Shown here in pieces: positions 8,644 to 16,109 of a stretch of DNA of 64,000 nt (position 1 is the first letter of the stretch; each line of letters opens with the position of its first letter). Source of the DNA: G020351775 sp039588335 (GTDB lineage: Bacteria > Gemmatimonadota > Gemmatimonadetes > Gemmatimonadales > GWC2-71-9). The notes beneath the pieces are model-generated. The model made no database searches and was not told the origin of the DNA. It saw only the letters and a list, made by a program, of their open reading frames with translations. Where the stretch lies: assembly GCA_039588335.1 (NCBI GenBank), contig JBDGZZ010000002.1:1-64000 (forward strand). Reading direction: 5' to 3'. The position numbers and the translations under genes are program-made.

Positions 8644-9245
8644 TCCAGCCAACTCCCCCCGTGAACGAGCCGGAGGAATTCATCTCGCGTCTTTCCGTCG
8701 AGGAACGAACCCCGCAGCGCACTCGTGACGGTCTTGGAATGCTGCTTTTCGACTCCACGCATCATCATGCACAAATGGTAAGCTTCAATTACAACGCCTA
8801 CTCCGTGCGGCTCCAGGACCTCCATCAAGGCGTCGGCGACTTGATCGGTGAGCCGCTCCTGCACCTGGAGGCGGCGGGCGAACACATCGACGACCCTGGG
8901 AATCTTCGAGAGTCCGATGATCTTGCCCTGAGGTAGGTAGGCTACGTGCGCCTTTCCAAAGAATGGCAACAAATGGTGCTCGCAGAGCGAGTAGAGCTCC
9001 ACATCTCGAACAAGAATCATGCTATCGTGCGGTTCCTCAAAAACGGCACCGTTCACGACTTCGGCCACCGTACTCCTATATCCGCGCGTCATCCATTCGA
9101 GTGACGTTGCCACTCGCTCCGGCGTTTTGAGCAGCCCCTCTCTGGTAGGGTCCTCTCCGACATGTTCCAAGACCTGCCGAACGAACTCTTCAATGACAAC
9201 GCCTTCGTCAGACACGTTGTCGAGCTTTCTCAGTCGTTCGCTCAT
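8640..9245 (-). CDS. folE: GTP cyclohydrolase I
   Basis: FolE converts GTP to 7,8-dihydroneopterin triphosphate, the first step of folate and related pterin synthesis. The 201-residue product has the zinc and catalytic residues: Cys88 and His91 in SLCEHHLLPF and Cys159 in AYHLCMMMRG, plus the conserved LSKIPRVVDVFARRLQVQERLT segment. ATG at 9245 (MSERLRK) gives the usual family length; an upstream in-frame extension to 9335 lacks family features. The downstream SDR overlaps it. Confidence 0.96.
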   Translation of the reverse strand: MSERLRKLDNVSDEGVVIEEFVRQVLEHVGEDPTREGLLKTPERVATSLEWMTRGYRSTVAEVVNGAVFEEPHDSMILVRDVELYSLCEHHLLPFFGKAHVAYLPQGKIIGLSKIPRVVDVFARRLQVQERLTDQVADALMEVLEPHGVGVVIEAYHLCMMMRGVEKQHSKTVTSALRGSFLDGKTRDEFLRLVHGGSWLD

Positions 9246-9390
9246 AGGCCTGACTCCGCAAGCTGTATTTGACCGTTTGACACCAGATTCAAGAGTCTTT
9301 GTGTCCCGATACCCACGACACGGCATATCTCCCATGGACTGTGAAGGCTATTTTCGCTTCCAGTTGCCGTCAAGCTGGCAACCCCGTTAC

Positions 9391-9419
9391 AAAAAAGGCG
9401 CGCCCTTCGGGGCGCACCT
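9391..9419 (-). terminator. Intrinsic terminator
   Basis: On the minus strand GGTGCGCCC, a CGAA tetraloop and GGGCGCGCC form a nine-pair stem with one G-T wobble, followed directly by six T residues (9391-9396). It would end transcription arriving from the GNAT/sbcC side, or end a small RNA, before folE. Confidence 0.8.
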
Positions 9420-9587
9420 TTTGATGTTTCCAAGTGCGGAACGAAGAGTATTATTGAAGCCCGAATCAATACGGCCCGTGTCCTAGCTGCAACATCTGCC
9501 TTCCCAATCTCAGGGCATGACATTGGCAGCAGCAAGCGGACACGCATTCGAGCTTGTTGGCTCAATAATGTCTCTCTTCGCCCCGCT

Positions 9588-9602
9588 TATATTGCGAATA
9601 TA
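9588..9602. promoter_or_regulatory. Inverted repeat, possible operator
   Basis: TATATT-GCG-AATATA is a six-base inverted repeat with a three-base centre, about 53 bases before the small membrane protein gene. It could be an operator or overlap a -10 element on either strand. There is no proof of binding. Confidence 0.3.
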
Positions 9603-9654
9603 GACGTAGTGCAGAATAGCGTCAAGGAAGTCCGAATTCTCTAGGGGGAAAGCA

Positions 9655-9807
9655 ATGAACTTCAACTACCTGGGTGCCTCATTCAGTATTCTATTGTGGA
9701 TGTATTTGCTATTCATTGCAGCGGTACCGAGTGGCTGGGTTCATCTACTTCTGGCCGTCGGTGTGGTCCTTGTGGCTAGAGGTATAGTTAATGAGAAGAA
9801 GAAGTGA
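9655..9807 (+). CDS. 50-residue two-helix membrane protein (DUF5670/lmo0937-like)
   Basis: A 50-codon gene, too short for routine ORF lists. ATG at 9655 is preceded by GGGGGAAAGCA, a good ribosome-binding site. The product begins MNFNYLGAS, has two hydrophobic helices (about residues 8-24 and 28-43) separated by PSGWVH, and ends in a basic NEKKK tail. A tryptophan-rich first helix followed by a G-x-x-H-L-L-L second helix is typical of lmo0937/DUF5670 small membrane proteins of unknown function. Its stop abuts the stop of the convergent GNAT gene. Confidence 0.6.
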   Translation: MNFNYLGASFSILLWMYLLFIAAVPSGWVHLLLAVGVVLVARGIVNEKKK

Positions 9808-10782
9808 TCAGATTTCCCAATTCGAGAAGAGCACCTCGCCAGCCTGCGGGATCGGCTCGGGATACCCGATCAAGGTCATGCGGAGATCGGTCCAACGCAC
9901 TTGGTACCCCAACCTGATCAGGGCTTCGAAGGCATCTCCGAAGGCGGTTTGACACCTGATGGCCACGTTAGGTATTCGCGCTTTGGCAGCACACTGTTCC
10001 AAGGCTACAACGAGCTTCTCAAGAGTAGCAACTGAGTCGCCAAACAGCTTTAGTACGCGGAGCTCGTCCTTGGAACGGCTCTGTGCCAGCGGCGCAGAAT
10101 GCCACAGTGCGAACCCAGCGATTTCTCCGTTCTCCTCGATGACCGTTGTGTCACCGATTGCCAGCTCCGCAGTCAGCTCCAACTCTCGCGTGAAATCGAA
10201 GCCGCTTGCTACTCGGTCCAGGCGCTGACGGCAGCGTTCGATGAGTTCAGCCCTGTGCTGATGTGGAACATCACTCAAACACCGGAATTCAACTGAGGCG
10301 CCCTTGCGCTGCGCATCACCGGTCATGGTCATTGTCAGATACTGCGGTGCAAATCCCAGTTGGCCATAGAAACCAATGTTCTCGACGGTGCGCGGCATGG
10401 TCTCCAGGCCCAAGGTGGTCACACCAGCATTCTTCAACCATTCCATGGCCGTGCTGACTATGGTCTTCCCAACGCCGAGTCCTTGCCGATCCGCTCTGAC
10501 AGCGAGTGGACCCATCCAGCCCTCGACACCTGAGTGATGAGCGATATTGAATGCCACCAACTCATCACGCTGGTCGAACCAGAGCATCGCACCCTTCCCT
10601 GCATCGCTAATCGCATATTGCCAAATAGTGGCATTGAGCTGTGGTACGCGTACACCCACAAGGCCATCACGCCTGTACCGGTCGGTAAAGGAATCCGAGA
10701 ACAACCGGTTCAGGGCCGGTACATCAGCCGTCTTAGGTCGCCTAGGACCGCTCAGTCCCTGAGCTAGCCGCCGAGCGTTCAC
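9808..10782 (-). CDS. GNAT-family N-acetyltransferase, probably double domain
   Basis: This 324-residue protein has an N-terminal GNAT domain (about residues 15-160) with the acetyl-CoA loop RADRQGLGVGKTIV and the later FYGQLGF motif. The C-terminal half shows a second, weaker GNAT-like pattern (IEENGEIAGFALWHS and FEALIRLGYQVRW) lacking a clear Q/RxxGxG loop. The GTG start overlaps the sbcC stop as GTGA, so it is translated with the nuclease genes. The acyl acceptor is unknown; its place at the end of a DNA-repair operon is curious. Confidence 0.82.
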   Translation of the reverse strand: MNARRLAQGLSGPRRPKTADVPALNRLFSDSFTDRYRRDGLVGVRVPQLNATIWQYAISDAGKGAMLWFDQRDELVAFNIAHHSGVEGWMGPLAVRADRQGLGVGKTIVSTAMEWLKNAGVTTLGLETMPRTVENIGFYGQLGFAPQYLTMTMTGDAQRKGASVEFRCLSDVPHQHRAELIERCRQRLDRVASGFDFTRELELTAELAIGDTTVIEENGEIAGFALWHSAPLAQSRSKDELRVLKLFGDSVATLEKLVVALEQCAAKARIPNVAIRCQTAFGDAFEALIRLGYQVRWTDLRMTLIGYPEPIPQAGEVLFSNWEI

Positions 10783-13193
10783 GGGGTCGGAATTCCTCCG
10801 TCCTCCGTTACCAAGGCCATGCTCTGATTCGTATCATACTCGACTCTCATCACGCGATCGACACCCTCCTTCACGGTCTCTATATGGGTTATCAAAATCA
10901 CTTGGGGGAAGCGTCCGGCCAATCCCCGTAAGAGATCGACAACATTGTAACGACGACTCTCATCGAGACCGCCGAAAATCTCGTCAAGCACGAGCAGAGA
11001 CAATGGTTGGCCAGCACGCTCAGCTACCATCTGGCTGATACTCAGACGCAGTACCAAGTTGACCAAATCTTCTTCACCCCCCGAGATCACAGGTTTTGGG
11101 ACGCCGCTCTCCAGTACCAGGGAGTGGTACTGCTCATCCAGTTCGATCTCGTCGTACCGAGCATCGGTCAAATCCGACATAAACGTCGAAGCCCGTTCAG
11201 CAATCTCAGGGCGCATCGCTGCGTTCAGTTCCATCCTGAGGTCATGCAAGCCACGATCAAGCTCATCGTGCAACCGGAGATCGGCCTTGATCTGCTGTAC
11301 ACGTTCCTCACTTTCCTTTCGCTCTCGAAGGCGACGTTGGGCTTGGTCGCGACCCGCCTCTGCTGCCTTTACATCTCCCTGGACTGTGGCCGCTTCCAAT
11401 TCCGCTTCCCGCAGCACTGCTTCCGCATTCTCATACCGGGCCCGGGCTTCCACGAACTTCTCCTCGCTGTATCCAAGGCCTTCCATCGACGCCTTGAGTC
11501 GTTCAAGCCTCTCTTCCAGACTCGAAAGCTTCTTCTCTGCAGTTTCGGCCTCTCCAACCAATCGCTCGGCCCGCTCTGCCTTCACATTCAACTCCACCCC
11601 TTTCTTACGCACCGGCTCCAAAACGCGAAGCTGTGTACGCACCGCGTCGTGCGTCTCAGCATCATACGCATCTGGCAGCTCTGCAATCTCGGCCTGCAAG
11701 GCTGACTCCCGCTCCTGCAACCGGCGCAGTTCCTTCTCTCCTTCCTCCTGCTCGCGCGCGCGATCCTCACAGCGAGCGACCTCCTGCACTGCGGCCTCTA
11801 CCCTACCGCCGCTGTCTTCAAGTCGACTCCGGGCGTCTTTGAGTTCCTGAGGCTCCTCACTCAGTTGGCTCACTCTCTGCTTGAAATACTTCCCGTCGAT
11901 CTCGATCTCTTCCAGTTGCTGGTCAATGGAGTTGAGCACCGTCTCATACTCCCGGTCCAGTGGTCGCGTGCACGTAGGGCACGTCCCGTCAGGCCCGGCT
12001 TCGACGATCCGCTCACGCTGCTTCTGAAGATCGCGATATTGATCGCGCAGAGATTGCCGTTTGGTGTCCGCGTCCTGCTTGTCTCTGATCCACGCCGTAT
12101 GGGCCTTCTTTTCGTCCACCTCCGCCTGTCCCTGCTCCTGCCGCGCGGAATCGAGAGATTCCTTGACAGCGCTCAGCACTTGTGCCGTGTCTCCGATCTC
12201 TTGTACCCGCTGCCTCATTCTGGAAGTCTGCTCCCTGACCTCCCTGACTTGCCCGGTGAGATCGCGCCGTTTGCCGGCGGCCTGCGCTTCTTTTTCCAGT
12301 CGTTCCAGCTCATCTGTCAACGGAGTAACACGGTCCAACTCGGGTGCCATGCTCTCTAGTTGACTCCTCGCATCGAGCGCCTCAGCCAACTCCTTGTCCA
12401 GTCGTTCGAATTCACGGCGCGCCTCTCCGACGTCACGTTCCGCAACCCGTAGTTCGCTGTCCAGTGACAAGACCGACTCACGGACCTCGACCATCTTGGT
12501 CCACGCCGGCCCTTCCTGCTCCAATAGTCTGGCTGCTTGCCCCTTCGCCCTCGATGCGCTTTTGGCACGACGAGTGGCTTCGGCCACTCGGGTCACCGCG
12601 CTTTCTAACTCCTCGATCAGCTCTTTCTCGTCACCCAAGCCCGTTTCGAGGCCCGTCAGCTCCGCGCGGCTGCTCGAGCGGTTAGCGCGCAGCTTGTCCT
12701 GAGCCAGCTTGATCTTGTCATACCCCAACACCCGCGACAGAAACCGTGCGCGCTCGCTGGGTCCCAATTGGCCCATCACGGCGAGTTCCTTTTGGCCCGT
12801 GAAGTAGGTGTTGAAGAACTCGTCCCGCGTCATGCCAAGAGTTCGAGTGACCTGAGAAGTAACCTCCTGCTGGGAATTGGCGATCGGTGCTTCTTGCCCA
12901 TCCTGAAACAGCTCAGCGTTGTACAGACCGCGCACCACTCGGAACTCGTGCTGACCGATGGCGAAATCCACCTCTACCCGAACCTGAGAGCGGGCTGGCG
13001 CACCGTAACGCCGGATTGTGTCACGACTTCCACGCGCGGCCGGATTGCCGTAGAAGGCCCAGGCAATGGCCTCCAGCAGAGTCGTTTTGCCAGAGCCGTT
13101 TGGCCCTACAATTGCCGTGATCCCGGGGCCCAGGACGAGTTCGGTCTCGGCATGTTGTCTGAAGTTGACCAGCCTCAAACGGTGAAGCTGCAT
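10779..13193 (-). CDS. sbcC: SbcC/Rad50-type SMC-like ATPase
   Basis: SbcC pairs with SbcD to process DNA ends and hairpins. This 804-residue protein shows Walker A GPNGSGKTT (30-38), long coiled coils (about 170-400 and 430-680), a zinc-hook CPTC at 405-408 between them, the ABC signature region ISGGEEDLVNLVLRLS, and Walker B LLVLDEIFGGLD with a switch histidine in LITHIE. Length and hook resemble the compact Rad50-like forms more than the large E. coli SbcC. It directly follows sbcD with no gap and overlaps the GNAT gene by four bases. Confidence 0.93.
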   Translation of the reverse strand: MQLHRLRLVNFRQHAETELVLGPGITAIVGPNGSGKTTLLEAIAWAFYGNPAARGSRDTIRRYGAPARSQVRVEVDFAIGQHEFRVVRGLYNAELFQDGQEAPIANSQQEVTSQVTRTLGMTRDEFFNTYFTGQKELAVMGQLGPSERARFLSRVLGYDKIKLAQDKLRANRSSSRAELTGLETGLGDEKELIEELESAVTRVAEATRRAKSASRAKGQAARLLEQEGPAWTKMVEVRESVLSLDSELRVAERDVGEARREFERLDKELAEALDARSQLESMAPELDRVTPLTDELERLEKEAQAAGKRRDLTGQVREVREQTSRMRQRVQEIGDTAQVLSAVKESLDSARQEQGQAEVDEKKAHTAWIRDKQDADTKRQSLRDQYRDLQKQRERIVEAGPDGTCPTCTRPLDREYETVLNSIDQQLEEIEIDGKYFKQRVSQLSEEPQELKDARSRLEDSGGRVEAAVQEVARCEDRAREQEEGEKELRRLQERESALQAEIAELPDAYDAETHDAVRTQLRVLEPVRKKGVELNVKAERAERLVGEAETAEKKLSSLEERLERLKASMEGLGYSEEKFVEARARYENAEAVLREAELEAATVQGDVKAAEAGRDQAQRRLRERKESEERVQQIKADLRLHDELDRGLHDLRMELNAAMRPEIAERASTFMSDLTDARYDEIELDEQYHSLVLESGVPKPVISGGEEDLVNLVLRLSISQMVAERAGQPLSLLVLDEIFGGLDESRRYNVVDLLRGLAGRFPQVILITHIETVKEGVDRVMRVEYDTNQSMALVTEDGGIPTP

Positions 13194-14384
13194 CTATTCC
13201 TCCAGCGCATCCCGCTCGACCTCATCGAGATAACGACTTGCCAGCCCGACCAAATCTTCTCGCTCCACCTCGGCAGTGAGAGTGCGCCGCGACAGGTAGT
13301 CCCGCACCAACTCTGCGAGAGTCTGCCTATGTCCCGGTGCCCCTACCCCGACTACTCGGGTCGACGGTGGACGGCGAATATCGAGGTTATAGTGTAGAGC
13401 TTCCGCCTTGGTCTCCCTGATCTGTCGATGGTCCATCTCACGAGCGATCGGCCTCGGCACATCGTGCACCACCTGACGCACGATGTTGTTGGAAATACCA
13501 CCCGACACCCCACCGAGCCGTTGGGCGATCGCCCGGTCCAAATCGGCCGCACCCAGCCCCTCACCTTGAATCGGCTCCAGGTCGATCAGATCGCGCGCCA
13601 AGGGTACCGGTCGAAATCCCACTTCGAGTTTATCACCGCCAATCTCTACCAAGAGCCAACCCTTCTTGCCTCTGCGTCCTTCACGCCCTTCGTCAATGAG
13701 TTCCCCCCACGGGTTGGTGCTCACGTAGTCCAATGCTCCCGAGTACCATGCGTTGGCGGCAATCGGCCGCGCGACGTGATAGTGACCCATGGCCACATAA
13801 TCCCAGGTATCCACATGCATGTCCCCGGGTTCAATCACAACACCGCCGTACTCGAGTGCCGAGGATTCGCGTGACAGGACACCCGCAATCTCTCCGTGCA
13901 TCACCAGAACCTTGTGCCTGAGAGGCGCCTGCGGTTGCGAGATACATGTTGCTGAAGCAAGCAACGCTGCGTGGGGAACACAGACCATAGAGAGATCCAG
14001 GTCCTCGAACGTCAGCTCCCGAGCGTCCCCGGCCACCACATACACTCCATTCAATGCCTCGAACAGCTTGAGGATCGTCCCGGTCTCCACCGATCTGGGT
14101 GTGTCGTGGTTACCGGCCACAATGACCACGGGACTCTTGGGAAGGCCAGTGCGCATGCGTCGCAACTGGTTGAATGCGTGCAGGATAGCTGCGTTCGTAG
14201 GACGAACCGAGTGGAACAGATCTCCGGCAAACACCACCACGTTCGGTTTGGCTTCCACAACATCATCTACTGCTCGAGTGAACGCCTGGGCAACGTCCGC
14301 TTCACGCTGGTTGATTCCTCTCGGCGTCTGGCGGTAGTACTGCCGGAAGCCAAGATGCAGATCGGCCAGGTGGGCGAGCTTCAC
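13194..14384 (-). CDS. sbcD: SbcD/Mre11-type nuclease
   Basis: This 396-residue metallophosphoesterase is the nuclease partner of SbcC. Two-metal ligands are visible: Asp8 and His10 (ADLHLG), Asp55 (AGDLFHS), Asn92-His93 (GNHDTPR), His163 (MHGE) and His201/His203 (GHYH). The C-terminal half contains the capping and SbcC-binding region. It starts four bases after the stop of an exported protein gene and abuts sbcC. Its role in double-strand break and hairpin processing is inferred from the family. Confidence 0.94.
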   Translation of the reverse strand: MKLAHLADLHLGFRQYYRQTPRGINQREADVAQAFTRAVDDVVEAKPNVVVFAGDLFHSVRPTNAAILHAFNQLRRMRTGLPKSPVVIVAGNHDTPRSVETGTILKLFEALNGVYVVAGDARELTFEDLDLSMVCVPHAALLASATCISQPQAPLRHKVLVMHGEIAGVLSRESSALEYGGVVIEPGDMHVDTWDYVAMGHYHVARPIAANAWYSGALDYVSTNPWGELIDEGREGRRGKKGWLLVEIGGDKLEVGFRPVPLARDLIDLEPIQGEGLGAADLDRAIAQRLGGVSGGISNNIVRQVVHDVPRPIAREMDHRQIRETKAEALHYNLDIRRPPSTRVVGVGAPGHRQTLAELVRDYLSRRTLTAEVEREDLVGLASRYLDEVERDALEE

Positions 14385-14388
14385 CGGA

Positions 14389-15222
14389 CTATGGCTTCAC
14401 CTGGTAGCGGGTCGTGGACTCCGATCTGAGTTCGTTCCCCCCTCCTCCAGGTACGCCTTCCTGTCCCGCCTCTCGTACCATAGTCATGCGGGTCCTGCTC
14501 ACACCGGACACGAACCCGTTCCACGACGTCGACCAAATGAGGTTTCCAGCCAGATCTCCTGAAAGAACCACCCTGCCCGGTCCAAGCTCGTCCACAAAGG
14601 TGGCCGCTGGGAACCGTCCGGTCACAGTCACATATCCTAGAGTGTCCCTCGATCTGATCACTATGCTATCCAGCACTAGTTGCGCCGTGCCATTCACAGT
14701 GGGTGGCACGGTTTCGTTGCGCAGTCCAGGCACGGCAGATGTTATCGTGGGGCTCGACCAGCCATCGCCTGCTTCGAGGGGATCTCCAGGCAACTCGAGG
14801 TCAGGAATCCCGGTCAAGATCCGCTGCAGACTGGTAACACCAGGAAGTCTCTGACCGTAGTTGGATTGCTGCACGCGCATCTGCTCATCCATGGTGACCT
14901 GGACCCAGGCCGAATCTGCACCGGGTACCTCAAATTCGCGCCACCTGCCGTCTGAGCCGCGTGATCTGGTTGTGACGGATTCATAGGCAAGGTGGGATAT
15001 CCGCATTTCGCCCGGGCCCGCCAGGGCAACTGTGCGCACCACCCCACCATCTGCGCTCTCGAAACGCTTTCCATCGAACGCCCAGACGGTGGTGGCTGTG
15101 GTGAACTCGGCCCTTATCACCGTTCCCGGTCGCGGCCTGTGGCGAAGCAGGAGAGTCTCCTGCGCCATCGTGGGCGCCGGAACGAAAGCGCCGGCCAGGA
15201 TTACGAAGATCATCCTCCTCAC
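14389..15222 (-). CDS. Exported protein, paralogue of the upstream gene product
   Basis: A 277-residue secreted protein: signal peptide MRRMIFVILAGAFVPAPTMAQ, probably cut after TMA. The mature part is beta-rich. It shares with the gene just upstream the pattern LDSxVxRxxDTLxYVTxxGxF, then GxLAxxxxWSTxWxxFVSGxxR near the C-terminus, showing duplication of one gene. No catalytic motif was recognised. The start overlaps the upstream stop by four bases. Placement of exported proteins between herA and sbcD is unexpected. Confidence 0.72.
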   Translation of the reverse strand: MRRMIFVILAGAFVPAPTMAQETLLLRHRPRPGTVIRAEFTTATTVWAFDGKRFESADGGVVRTVALAGPGEMRISHLAYESVTTRSRGSDGRWREFEVPGADSAWVQVTMDEQMRVQQSNYGQRLPGVTSLQRILTGIPDLELPGDPLEAGDGWSSPTITSAVPGLRNETVPPTVNGTAQLVLDSIVIRSRDTLGYVTVTGRFPAATFVDELGPGRVVLSGDLAGNLIWSTSWNGFVSGVSRTRMTMVREAGQEGVPGGGGNELRSESTTRYQVKP

Positions 15223-16109
15223 ATTCGCACCTGTGAAAGCGTGGTCACATCGAATCGTACATGCGTTACCGCATTGCCGTCGGCTGGGTCAGAGCGTATG
15301 TCCATCAAGATTACGGCACGCGTGGCGCCTGATACGAAAGCACTCCAGGCGGTCGACCAGACCATCATCGCAGCCAGCGACCCGCCAGCCGTCACCGAAG
15401 CAGACTCCCCACCAGCGGAGGCCGGTAACACTGTGGACATGAAGTTGCCACGGGCAGTAACATAGTACAGCGTATCGGCTGGTCGGGTTACCACGCTATC
15501 CAGCGTGGCCGTGGCCTCTGAGCGAAGCTCGCCACCCACCGGAACGCCATCTTCTCGGCCAATTGCTGCAAACGCATTGAGTGGATATGAAAGATCCGCT
15601 GTCCAGGATGCACCAACGGGAATCGGTGTTTCCGGTAGAGTCAGCAGGTGTCCACCGCCCAAGCCCCTGGCCATCTGTCCGTTCGTTGCCTGCAAATGAG
15701 GCATGTCCACGAACTCCGCTTCAAGCACCTCGAGCCTGTCGGTCAATACTGCTCGGACCAGGCCGAGTTCTCCAGCCTCGGCCATCACGTCACGCCACGC
15801 ACCTCCCACCGGTCTCAAACGGGCTCGCAGTGAATCATAGTGCAGTTCCACCAGGTATCGATCGTCGGCTTGGGCGTCGAAGAACTGGGTCATGCCCTCC
15901 AGGCGACTTGCCTCGACGGACAGCGGAGCGCCACCACCCGGCTCCTGCGTAACCGTCATGAGAATGTCGCTGCGCGAGATCGTGTGGATCCTGATGGGTG
16001 CTCGAGGAGCGTATCGCAAGCTGTAACTCACCTGGGCGCCCGCGCGTTCGCTCGCTGACGTAGCTAGAACACAGACGGCTGACAGAAGCGTCAACACTCT
16101 ACGGAGCAT
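15219..16109 (-). CDS. Exported protein, paralogue of the downstream gene product
   Basis: A 296-residue secreted protein with signal peptide MLRRVLTLLSAVCVL ending near AGAQ. It is related to its downstream neighbour through the shared C-terminal block (TLDSVVTRPADTLYYVT, later MMVWSTAWSAFVSGATR). An N-terminal block starting VSYSLRYAPRAPIRIHT matches the neighbour's LLLRHRPRPGTVIRAE. The domain was not recognised; it may act in the periplasm or on the outer surface. It overlaps the herA stop by 11 bases, so it is co-transcribed with DNA-processing genes. Confidence 0.72.
   Translation of the reverse strand: MLRRVLTLLSAVCVLATSASERAGAQVSYSLRYAPRAPIRIHTISRSDILMTVTQEPGGGAPLSVEASRLEGMTQFFDAQADDRYLVELHYDSLRARLRPVGGAWRDVMAEAGELGLVRAVLTDRLEVLEAEFVDMPHLQATNGQMARGLGGGHLLTLPETPIPVGASWTADLSYPLNAFAAIGREDGVPVGGELRSEATATLDSVVTRPADTLYYVTARGNFMSTVLPASAGGESASVTAGGSLAAMMVWSTAWSAFVSGATRAVILMDIRSDPADGNAVTHVRFDVTTLSQVRM

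Larger units (their letters stand above)
9246..9654. other. Non-coding interval upstream of folE with terminator and possible ncRNA
   Basis: About 400 bases carry no convincing protein gene. The interval holds an intrinsic terminator reading on the minus strand (9391-9419), and upstream of it on that strand a short hairpin-forming stretch at about 9447-9472 (GTATTGA against TCAATAATAC). An inverted repeat is at 9588-9602. The layout would fit a small minus-strand transcript of about 150-200 nt ending at the terminator, but no known RNA family was recognised. It also must contain the folE promoter. Confidence 0.4.

Noticed and set aside
9242..9565. 107-codon minus-strand frame upstream of folE
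   Set aside because: It runs through the strong terminator hairpin, has no ribosome-binding site and no family motif; the stretch is treated as non-coding.
11007..11850. Ser/Arg-rich plus-strand frames opposite sbcC
   Set aside because: Their composition is the reverse-strand echo of the SbcC coiled coil.
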